From an uncultured SAR116 cluster alpha proteobacterium (GTDB lineage: Bacteria; Pseudomonadota; Alphaproteobacteria; Puniceispirillales; Marisalimonadaceae), in contig CACNWE010000002.1 in assembly GCA_902623995.1 (NCBI GenBank), forward strand, positions 62,001 through 126,000: a stretch of 64,000 bases of DNA. The letters run 5' to 3'. This document shows positions 15,820 to 22,915 of this stretch, piece after piece. The notes below the pieces were generated by a model. That model searched no databases, was not told the origin of the DNA, and was given only the letters and a program-made list of their open reading frames with translations. Numbering within the stretch: the first letter of the stretch is position 1; the number at the start of each line of letters is the position of its first letter. Made by a program: the position numbers and the translations under genes.

Positions 15820-17217
15820 TTATACCTCCAAAAATAATTTTGGGTTAGCTTTTAAGGCAAGTACACGAGCTTTGTATTCATTTAGATTATCTATAACCTC
15901 TTTAGACCATTTTGGATCAGAGCACACTTCATCATACGACTTCATAAATGAATCAAAAGTTACTCTTGATGCTTCAGGCTTTTCCAATTCGGATAATTCA
16001 TAATCTAAGACATTTTGAATCTCTTTGTTACTCATTACATCTCTATAATTATGAAGCATAATTATTTTAGCGTTCATGCCTAATCTATGATCTTCAAACT
16101 CATAACAAAGTTGATTTTTTGTTTTGGGATCACTGTCATGGAAAAGTTTAGAAATATAACTATCATTAGGCGAATGAAAGCCATCCTCATTATGATAAAT
16201 ATCACTAAAAACTCTTTCTTTCGGTTTCGAGTATTTAACTCTCATTTCTTCTTTTTTTGCCTGAATATACGCATCATCCTGTCGCAAAGTTTTTATTACA
16301 TGTTCAATTTTTCCATCAGGATAATTCGAGTAATGCTTTTTGAAAGTATTAGAATTATTTGGAAATAAAATAATAATACCTTTTGTTTTCATCACAGATA
16401 TTTTTACTTTTGATTTTAATTCACTGACTAATTCAGAAACTTCCCCGTCCCAATTAAACTCATCAGGAATTGTTATCATTATGTCCCAATTGTTCCAGTC
16501 ATAATTACTTAACCTACTTACTAACTGTGTACTAGGTCCATAAGTAGGTGAAAGTGTTGGCTTCATTAGTAATGGACTGTCTAATAATTCAAATCTATTA
16601 GCCTCGATTGACACATAATTAATTAATGAATTAATTTCTGGAACTATTTCATCAACTAAATGCTTAGATGTTATTGTTGTTAAGCAATCATCATCAGCAT
16701 GATGTTTCTCTTCTTCATTTTGAAGTTCCAAGCTAATTGTATTTAACGATAAACTATGTTTTCCTGTTTGATTGTTATAAAAATGAAACTTATCAGGTCT
16801 TAATGCTATTGCAGCTTTAAAAAAGTCCAAAGTTTCAAATATATTTCTATTCGAAGTCCGGTGAGGTGGAAACAAATTATCAAATGCATTTTGGTTAAGT
16901 ACCATAAGATCAAATTTAGAATGATGAAATGCAAGAGTTGGACTTGTTATTGACTTTAACCTGTTATCAATAAATTTAGCACCTTCATATTCGGTTACTC
17001 TATCTGGTGCATTTAAATCTTCCAAACTTGTATTTTGAACTGCTATTGCAGGTGGATCAGCAATTGTAGTTGAGTTAGGCTTAATTCTTTTTAAAATCTT
17101 ATGATTATGAAAATTTTCTACATCTGGAACTTCACCATATTCTGTTATTCCTACTCTTCCATGTAGCTGTGTTGTTTCTGTGTCTATATAAGTAATATTA
17201 TTATTAATATAAGTCAT
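15820..17217 (-). CDS. exonuclease I (SbcB)-like DEDDh exonuclease
   Basis: 465 aa, similar in length to E. coli ExoI (475). DEDDh residues are visible: D12 and E14 in YIDTETTQL, D103 in AFHHSKFD, H172 and D177 in KHHADDDCL with the H-x4-D spacing of SbcB. ALRPDKFHFY matches the ExoI block ALRPEGINWP, and DSYISKLFHDSDPKTKNQL resembles its C-terminal FFSDADR region. It should degrade single-stranded DNA 3' to 5'. It is much diverged and sits at the head of an island operon with unknown genes, so a defence or element-replication role is more likely than housekeeping recombination. Ribosome site TTAGGAG before ATG 17217. Confidence 0.75.
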   Translation of the reverse strand: MTYINNNITYIDTETTQLHGRVGITEYGEVPDVENFHNHKILKRIKPNSTTIADPPAIAVQNTSLEDLNAPDRVTEYEGAKFIDNRLKSITSPTLAFHHSKFDLMVLNQNAFDNLFPPHRTSNRNIFETLDFFKAAIALRPDKFHFYNNQTGKHSLSLNTISLELQNEEEKHHADDDCLTTITSKHLVDEIVPEINSLINYVSIEANRFELLDSPLLMKPTLSPTYGPSTQLVSRLSNYDWNNWDIMITIPDEFNWDGEVSELVSELKSKVKISVMKTKGIIILFPNNSNTFKKHYSNYPDGKIEHVIKTLRQDDAYIQAKKEEMRVKYSKPKERVFSDIYHNEDGFHSPNDSYISKLFHDSDPKTKNQLCYEFEDHRLGMNAKIIMLHNYRDVMSNKEIQNVLDYELSELEKPEASRVTFDSFMKSYDEVCSDPKWSKEVIDNLNEYKARVLALKANPKLFLEV

Positions 17218-17256
17218 TTTTTATACTCCTAAGGTATATTTCTTGTTGAGTTTAAG

Positions 17257-17345
17257 GAGAAAATGAGTTACATTTATATTGTGAAATATGGGGTTATAAC
17301 TCATGATCTCATAACTAAGGGTGGGCATTTTGTCTGCCCTTTTTT
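17257..17345 (+). ncRNA. candidate small RNA 1 with intrinsic terminator
   Basis: Plus-strand sequence with an 8-bp inverted repeat ATGAGTTA (17263-17270) / TAACTCAT (17297-17304), then a GGGCA...TGCCC hairpin followed by six T (17323-17345). No plus-strand gene lies upstream that would need this terminator, so an independent transcript is suggested, divergent from the ExoI-like gene. A 32-codon ORF from ATG 17263 is possible but has a poor SD spacing. Confidence 0.4.
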
Positions 17346-17353
17346 AATGGATT

Positions 17354-17764
17354 TTAAGTAAAATATTTAATGACATTTTCTTCATCCATTAAAATAGTTT
17401 CGTCCACGTCATTCACATTTACGAGAATGAAAGGACAATTTTCTTCGTTTTTTTTATATCCCCAGAGACAATATACTTTCTTGTATTTTGGAGAGATAAA
17501 TAATTTTTGTAGATTAAAATGATACTTTGGATTTGTTGTAATATAAGCCTCGAGTTCCATTTGTTCTTCAGTTTTTCCATTTCTTAAACAAACTGCAAAT
17601 GTAAATTCACCATAATTACCATTTTGTGTAATTCTAAACTTATGTTTTATGTGGTTTAGATTATGTCTTATCAAATCATGTAAAACTATGTCACCTTGTC
17701 TTAAAATTATATCAACAGTGTCTTCAGTAAATTGATTGATTACACTTTCATTATCATCAAACAT
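17354..17764 (-). CDS. hypothetical protein, 136 aa
   Basis: Soluble, mixed-composition protein with no recognised domain. It has an acidic N terminus, a central beta-rich part (YGEFTFAVCLRNGKTEEQME, then KKVYCLWGYKK) and an acidic end. ATG 17764 lies inside the end of the upstream 60-aa gene (8-bp overlap), so the two form a coupled pair. The short upstream/longer downstream arrangement recalls toxin-antitoxin pairs, but no family match supports this. Confidence 0.6.
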   Translation of the reverse strand: MFDDNESVINQFTEDTVDIILRQGDIVLHDLIRHNLNHIKHKFRITQNGNYGEFTFAVCLRNGKTEEQMELEAYITTNPKYHFNLQKLFISPKYKKVYCLWGYKKNEENCPFILVNVNDVDETILMDEENVIKYFT

Positions 17765-17939
17765 TAGTATTTCCAGAATTTGATTTTTGAAGAGAAGTTT
17801 CTAAGAACAAGACAAATTCTCTTATTTTCTCTTTTTTGATATGTGTAACAAGTGGGCCTTGAAACAATTGGGATTTGTAGAATCTTATTAAAGAAGTAAG
17901 GTTATCTTCTTTTTTATAAACATTAATATTGTTTTTCAT
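17757..17939 (-). CDS. hypothetical protein, 60 aa
   Basis: Small basic protein (MKNNINVYKKEDNLTSLIRF... HIKKEKIREFVLFLETSLQK) predicted to be mainly helical. GAGGTAAAAA before ATG 17939 is a good ribosome site. Overlaps the following gene by 8 bp. No family recognised. Confidence 0.55.
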   Translation of the reverse strand: MKNNINVYKKEDNLTSLIRFYKSQLFQGPLVTHIKKEKIREFVLFLETSLQKSNSGNTNV

Positions 17940-17974
17940 TTTTTACCTCATAATACTAAAAATTAATCTTGATT

Positions 17975-18071
17975 TAAAAGGCATCTTTAGTAATATGGGC
18001 CTTGTGAGGAGCTTCATTACTAAATGATGCTTTTAAAAAAAGAGCAACTATAATGGTTGTTCTTTTTTTTT
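17975..18071 (+). ncRNA. candidate small RNA 2: long hairpin plus intrinsic terminator
   Basis: A long imperfect stem (arms 17975-17994 and 18016-18035, about 18 pairs with two single-base bulges, 21-nt loop) is followed by a terminator hairpin AGAGCAAC/GTTGTTCT (18041-18063) and a run of nine T ending at 18071. Both read on the plus strand, with no upstream plus-strand gene. The long arms could instead act at the DNA level as an operator for the minus-strand gene pair starting at 17939. Confidence 0.45.
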
Positions 18072-18104
18072 ACCAAATTTAATTTAGCCCTGTCAAGTAA
18101 GTTC

Positions 18105-18266
18105 ATGAATAAAATTAAATTATTTTTCTTTATGGATCCAAAGATTGCAGATATATCGAATTTAATTTGCTGGATCCCAGTGAACTACATGTATTTTTAT
18201 TACTTGATGAATGTATTTTTATGTGTTAAATTGATCAAAATAAATTTACATACACCTCTAATTTAA
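18105..18266 (+). CDS. doubtful small hydrophobic ORF, 53 aa
   Basis: Begins MNKIKLFFFMDPKIADISNL and contains one hydrophobic stretch (VNYMYFYYLMNVFLCVKLI). No clear ribosome site, and the codons reflect AT-rich DNA. It ends 15 bp before the next gene. Listed because the 18072-18281 gap otherwise holds only the upstream region of that gene. Confidence 0.2.
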   Translation: MNKIKLFFFMDPKIADISNLICWIPVNYMYFYYLMNVFLCVKLIKINLHTPLI

Positions 18267-18281
18267 TTATGGTAGTGATAA

Positions 18282-19175
18282 ATGAATGAAATAGATGTAA
18301 CATATTTAACTGACGCTAAAAGAATTAATGTTTGTAGGGATTTAAAACTTTGGACGTTAGAGCAATTTAGTCAAAGCTTATCCGGTATGGTTAGTACCAG
18401 AAGCACCCAATTAATGTGTAGTGAAGACTCAAGGCTTAAACCACCATTAATACAAGCATTATCCTCTGTTTTTGAAAAGCCTGAATATCAATTTCTCGCA
18501 GAAATACCAAAAACCTACATCTTCAATGGTCGATATATTAACTCTGGTAGACTTTTCGCAAATGTTTTACAGAGTAATCCAATCATTGACGTAAAGTGGG
18601 GGGAGGCACATATTACTGACAATAAATCATTCGAACATTTACTGTCATTAATTGATGACTCTCATTTTAAAATAGGTCCTTTGACTGGTGAAGCTGACAA
18701 TAAATTATCATCAAATATTTCTTTTCAAGGTAGATTTCAATCTTTCGAAAAAAATAAATCTGCTTTTGATGATTTTTGTTCAAAAAATGAAGTTCAGGTT
18801 TGGGGTATCCCAGTGTTCAAAGTCTTCAAAATTTCTGAAATGGAAGTGCCCCCTGAGCAAGCTTCGTTTATCTGGAAAACAGGCGTTATTATAGAGTTTT
18901 ACAGATATCAAGAAGAGGTTGAAAAAGGTGGCAGATTTAATTTTCCCACACATGCAAATACTGTTGGTGAAGAACAATATTACGTTGATAACAAATATTT
19001 TGGCAACGAACCTAGATTTGAAAAACGTGCATTAGACTCAAGGCAGGATTTATTAACTGATGGTAACGTTAATTTTGGATCTTTGGAAATAGATAAAATA
19101 CTTTATGATAAATCAACTGCAACAGTTGCAAGAGCTTTACCCAACACTAAATCAACTGAAGAAAATAAATATTAA
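18282..19175 (+). CDS. unknown protein with possible N-terminal HTH
   Basis: 297 aa. Residues 10-65 (DAKRINVCRDLKLWTLEQFS ... SEDSRLKPPLIQALSSVFE) have the rhythm of an XRE-type helix-turn-helix, though weakly. The remainder is a mixed alpha/beta region with no recognised motif (QVWGIPVFKVFKISEMEVPP, WKTGVIIEFYRYQEE). It is transcribed away from the candidate regulatory hairpins at 17975-18071. A regulator with a sensing domain is one reading. Confidence 0.6.
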   Translation: MNEIDVTYLTDAKRINVCRDLKLWTLEQFSQSLSGMVSTRSTQLMCSEDSRLKPPLIQALSSVFEKPEYQFLAEIPKTYIFNGRYINSGRLFANVLQSNPIIDVKWGEAHITDNKSFEHLLSLIDDSHFKIGPLTGEADNKLSSNISFQGRFQSFEKNKSAFDDFCSKNEVQVWGIPVFKVFKISEMEVPPEQASFIWKTGVIIEFYRYQEEVEKGGRFNFPTHANTVGEEQYYVDNKYFGNEPRFEKRALDSRQDLLTDGNVNFGSLEIDKILYDKSTATVARALPNTKSTEENKY

Positions 19176-19177
19176 TA

Positions 19178-19855
19178 CTAGTTTATTGATTTTCTTTTTA
19201 GATCTTTGATGGAATAAGTCTTATCTCTCCATACAAATGTCTCAAATCCATCCCCTGTACTCATAAATTGATAAACTTCATCTAGTGTTAGATAATCTAT
19301 AAACATTTTAGATGGATATTCATAAGTAGGTGTAGAAATTTCAGTTCTTGAAAATGGTTCATAAGAAACATCATCAATTATATATACAGAATTAACTTCT
19401 GCGTAATGGCATGGACTTCCACAACTAACTAAATCATGTGTACTAACTTTTATTGCATTTAACTCCTTCATCAAGAAAGGAGTGTAATAATCATAAGTTT
19501 CTAATAAAATTATGAGAGGAGTATGATACCAACTTCTGCAATCGATGACTGACTGATCTTTCCAATTAAACTGAAGACCATAAAAATTTTGGATTTTTTT
19601 ATTTTCAATTTCTACTGCTTTGATTTCAACTTTACTTGCACCTTCCCTTTTCAAAATTGTAGATGGTATATAGATATGTTCATCTTCTTTTATAATTTTA
19701 AAGTCTTCAAACTTGATAATTTTGTTTTCAAAGAAGGCTGAAGCATGTTCATAGCATTCATCTGTAAGGTGGTTTCTAGTTTTTGCATTAGCAGCAGTAA
19801 CTGCTAATGCAACTAGGAGGTTAATAAATGAAAAGTAAAATACTTTTAGGTTCAT
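19178..19855 (-). CDS. secreted protein of unknown function
   Basis: 225 aa with an N-terminal signal peptide (MNLKVFYFSFINLLVALAVT, AANA-KT cleavage). The mature part has four cysteines (DECYEH, DCRSW, SCGSPCHY) that could form disulfides in the periplasm. No family recognised. Convergent with the 18282 gene, two bases apart. Confidence 0.65.
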   Translation of the reverse strand: MNLKVFYFSFINLLVALAVTAANAKTRNHLTDECYEHASAFFENKIIKFEDFKIIKEDEHIYIPSTILKREGASKVEIKAVEIENKKIQNFYGLQFNWKDQSVIDCRSWYHTPLIILLETYDYYTPFLMKELNAIKVSTHDLVSCGSPCHYAEVNSVYIIDDVSYEPFSRTEISTPTYEYPSKMFIDYLTLDEVYQFMSTGDGFETFVWRDKTYSIKDLKRKSIN

Positions 19856-19934
19856 AGTGATTATTATGAATTTAATTAAGTCTTGATTATGTATGAAATG
19901 AGGTAAGTTTGTGACAACTTACTTAAAACAATAT

Positions 19935-20444
19935 TTAGTAAGCATAAGACTGACTACCAAAAATGTATCTGAGTGTATTAACTATAAATAAGTAAACAGG
20001 AAATAAGTATGGTGTTAAATTTTGAGCGATTGGTTCAATAATGGGGAATAAAGGTAAATAAAAACCTTTATCTAAGACTAGCTTTAATAAAGGTATAAAT
20101 CCTAAAATCGCGATAATAGGGCACAAGTAAACAGCAGTATTCAAAATATATTTTTTAAATCTAAATTTTGATGATGTAATTTCTGATGATATTTTAAAAA
20201 CTCGAAAAGCATTTATGTTACACCACAAAACCATAAGTATTACCAAAGCAAGAGTTACGAAAAACAAAAGTTCACCCATGTAAAGTAGAGTAATAGAAGG
20301 ATTAGAAGTTAAATGTATTTGAATGTACTCAGCTACAAAGTTAAGACACATAAAATAAGATATTACCAAAGGTAAAACCCCAAAGTACCAAAACCATCTA
20401 TTCAATTTATTCATAATCAATATTTGATCAGTCATAATATACAT
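19935..20444 (-). CDS. multi-pass membrane protein
   Basis: 169 aa with about four hydrophobic segments (WFWYFGVLPLVISYFMCLNF, LLYMGELLFFVTLALVILMV, YILNTAVYLCPIIAILGFIP, LFPVYLFIVNTLRYIFG). ATG at 20444, with in-frame alternatives at 20435 and 20411. No family recognised. About 80 bp upstream of the signal-peptide gene on the same strand, so possibly co-transcribed. Confidence 0.6.
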   Translation of the reverse strand: MYIMTDQILIMNKLNRWFWYFGVLPLVISYFMCLNFVAEYIQIHLTSNPSITLLYMGELLFFVTLALVILMVLWCNINAFRVFKISSEITSSKFRFKKYILNTAVYLCPIIAILGFIPLLKLVLDKGFYLPLFPIIEPIAQNLTPYLFPVYLFIVNTLRYIFGSQSYAY

Positions 20445-20487
20445 ACTATCATGAACGGGTGGTTATATAAAGTCTTAGGAAGTTAGT

Positions 20488-20847
20488 ATGAGAAGTCTGT
20501 TTGAAAGCTTATTCACAACCAAAGATATAGTTAGGGCAAAGTATCCAAATGGTTGGGTTGGTTGGTTAAATGATAAAATGTCTGATGATGATGATGGCAG
20601 ATTAACTCGTTTCACCACTATGGATGGAAGGTACATGTATATCATAGTTGAGCGTTTAATTGATTATGGTTTTAGACCTCCAGAATTGATAGATGATACA
20701 ATCCATTTTCACGATTTTTATTTAAATGTTTATGAGTTCCGTGATTATGCTAAATATGATTGCTCAAAATATTACTCTAAAGCACCAGAATGGCTAAACA
20801 TACAACCTCAGCCTGAAAAAAAACTTCAAGAAATTGTTGAGCTTTGA
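20488..20847 (+). CDS. hypothetical protein, 119 aa
   Basis: Soluble, acidic and aromatic-rich (KYPNGWVGWLNDKMSDDDDG, DTIHFHDFYLNVYEFRDYAKY). No recognised domain. ATG 20488 after TTAGGAAGTTAGT, a usable ribosome site. No gene is seen in 20848-21002, which is AT-rich spacer before the convergent polymerase-like gene. Confidence 0.6.
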   Translation: MRSLFESLFTTKDIVRAKYPNGWVGWLNDKMSDDDDGRLTRFTTMDGRYMYIIVERLIDYGFRPPELIDDTIHFHDFYLNVYEFRDYAKYDCSKYYSKAPEWLNIQPQPEKKLQEIVEL

Positions 20848-21002
20848 CTAGATGCTTACGCTTTTAATGGTCTTGATTATTCATTTAATTCTTAAATTGT
20901 CTTACTTCTAATAAGTTTTATTTTGAACTTTCTAAATAATTTATAAATATATGTTTCTGGTACAATTAATAAAAACTTAGTTTAGGTAATGTTAACTAGA
21001 GT

Positions 21003-22367
21003 TTATTTATTTCTGTTTAACCATAAATCGTTTCTTTTATTGTAAGAAGAGTATGGACCACTTGAAGAAAGTATATCTGATAAATCTTCGCTTTCACTAA
21101 TCTCAGATATACTATGTGTTGCTACTAACTCTCTAGATATACCAATATCTCTGTGGAACCTCTCATAAAAGCCACGTCTCATTGCTTCTTCAAGCTCACC
21201 AGAATTTCCAAATGCATGGTGCATAATAAAACTATCATGAATGGGTAGTGCAGGATAATCCATTTTTGCAAATTGCAGCATTATACTTTCTGCAATAATA
21301 CTATCCTCAAATTGTAATCTGTTTCCTAAGCCAGTGAAAAATAGATTTCTAATAGGTTTATGAGCATTTAAAATTGCTTTTCTTAACTCTCTCCATGACA
21401 TCCCTATTTCATCAAGGTTTAGTTTAGATGGTTTACTATTCAATTCTGTATTAGCTTGAAACATTGCATTGAATGCTTCTTTAACAGTTTCACGATGTTC
21501 AGGTCCAAGAACTCGAGAATAGGCATCCTCACTTCCCAATTCATGATTATAAAGTGAATAAATCATATTTGGATTAAGCTGAGAGAAATCATGTTCTTGT
21601 GTTAGTTTTGAGTTAATAGTTATGTAAGGTCTATATTCACTCGGAACGTTTTGCCACCATCCTCTGTAAAATCTACCCCCTTCCCCAAATGAATTATTTA
21701 TGAAAATACGAGCTAAGACTTTTTGCGATAGATCAATTGGTTCTTTATCATCGTCTATTAACAATCTTTCTTGTAAAGCTTTGTATTCTTCATCCTTAAT
21801 TCTTAGATCAATCATATGTCGTGAAAAGCATGTGTTTATTTTCTTAAGGTTATCTCTCCACAATTCTGTATCCTCATCTTCTGAGTAAGATACTAGTATT
21901 CTTTTTTTATCAACAATGTTTCTTAGAAAGATAGTATTCGCATTAAGATTAGGTTTTAACGTAATAGCTGGATGTCCATCTAGTTGATCAAACATCTCTG
22001 ATAATTCATCTGTAGCTTTGAAGCGTGTTAAGCTTCCTTCCATTTTAATGTGATTATAAAGACCTTCTTTTGTAATTTGAATAAGGCTGAGTTTTTGAAG
22101 ACCGTCAAAGGCTTGTATAACCATTCGATAAGTAAGATTTGGATCACGATATATTTGAAGTGCTGAGTAGTAGTTTTTATTCTTTTGAATTGATGAATGA
22201 TAATCTTTATGTGCAAAGTGTTTCTTCCACAGATCAATTAAGAGATAGCTTACTGCGTAATTAAATCTAGCTTGTTCTTGTTCAGTTCGTGATCTAATCC
22301 TTTGTTCTTTTGCATCAATGTTGTGTGATACTTTTACGCATAATTCTTCGAATGAGTTCATACGCAC
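21003..22367 (-). CDS. compact family-A/T7-like polymerase palm protein
   Basis: 454 aa (GTG 22367, or ATG 22361). Residues 70-115 look like a winged helix. FGEGGRFYRGWWQNVP (227-242) precedes motif A, HDFSQLNPNMIYSLY with D260, which resembles Pol I DYSQIELR. Motif B follows as R292-ETV-K296-EAFNAMF, with the R-x3-K spacing of Pol I and T7 RNA polymerase. Motif C is ALPIHDSFIMHH with H377-D378-S, as in T7 RNA polymerase HDSF. No 3'-5' exonuclease domain is present, and only about 30 residues separate motifs A and B. It may be a replication, priming or transcription enzyme of the element; which nucleic acid it makes is unknown. Confidence 0.65.
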   Translation of the reverse strand: MRMNSFEELCVKVSHNIDAKEQRIRSRTEQEQARFNYAVSYLLIDLWKKHFAHKDYHSSIQKNKNYYSALQIYRDPNLTYRMVIQAFDGLQKLSLIQITKEGLYNHIKMEGSLTRFKATDELSEMFDQLDGHPAITLKPNLNANTIFLRNIVDKKRILVSYSEDEDTELWRDNLKKINTCFSRHMIDLRIKDEEYKALQERLLIDDDKEPIDLSQKVLARIFINNSFGEGGRFYRGWWQNVPSEYRPYITINSKLTQEHDFSQLNPNMIYSLYNHELGSEDAYSRVLGPEHRETVKEAFNAMFQANTELNSKPSKLNLDEIGMSWRELRKAILNAHKPIRNLFFTGLGNRLQFEDSIIAESIMLQFAKMDYPALPIHDSFIMHHAFGNSGELEEAMRRGFYERFHRDIGISRELVATHSISEISESEDLSDILSSSGPYSSYNKRNDLWLNRNK

Positions 22368-22451
22368 TATCTACAATAAAGAGTAATTTTTAACAATAAG
22401 GATTGTAATATTAACTAATAGGAGAACCCAGCAGGTCTATACTAAGAACAG

Positions 22452-22790
22452 TTAATTATATACTAGATAAATATAATTCATTAAAATCTCTATTGGATTC
22501 AACAAAGGATTTACAATCATAGCAAATATAATAATAGATAATATCGAAAAGTATTTAAAGTATTCAAAGAGATGATTTTCATCTTCAATAATTACATCTT
22601 TGCCTTCTACAACATATCTTTTTGGCGTTATTTCACCTTTTATCTTACCAAGTCTAATTAAATTGTTACGGATGGATTTTTGGCTACGGTTAATGTTTCT
22701 ACAGATTTTATAAATAGAATAGCCTTCTTCGAACATCTTAAGAAGTTCAGTGGTTTCCTGTTTTGTATATCTTCCCACTCTTCTAGGCAT
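22452..22790 (-). CDS. membrane-anchored HTH protein
   Basis: 112 aa. Residues 1-50 (RYTKQETTELLKMFEEGYSI, then YKICRNINRSQKSIRNNLIR) look like a homeodomain- or resolvase-type helix-turn-helix. Residues 80-110 are a hydrophobic segment (FSILSIIIFAMIVNPLL). This architecture fits a DNA-binding protein tethered to the membrane. ATG 22790 has no obvious SD. Upstream of, and on the same strand as, the polymerase-like gene (84-bp gap). Confidence 0.6.
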   Translation of the reverse strand: MPRRVGRYTKQETTELLKMFEEGYSIYKICRNINRSQKSIRNNLIRLGKIKGEITPKRYVVEGKDVIIEDENHLFEYFKYFSILSIIIFAMIVNPLLNPIEILMNYIYLVYN

Positions 22791-22915
22791 ATATTACTAA
22801 TATCATTGTTCAATAATTGTCTCAACATAAGTATGAGTTTGATTCATTCTTGCATGGTCGGATTTTTTTTAATATCATTTATATTCAAAATTTTAAATAA
22901 ATTAAGATCGCTCGA

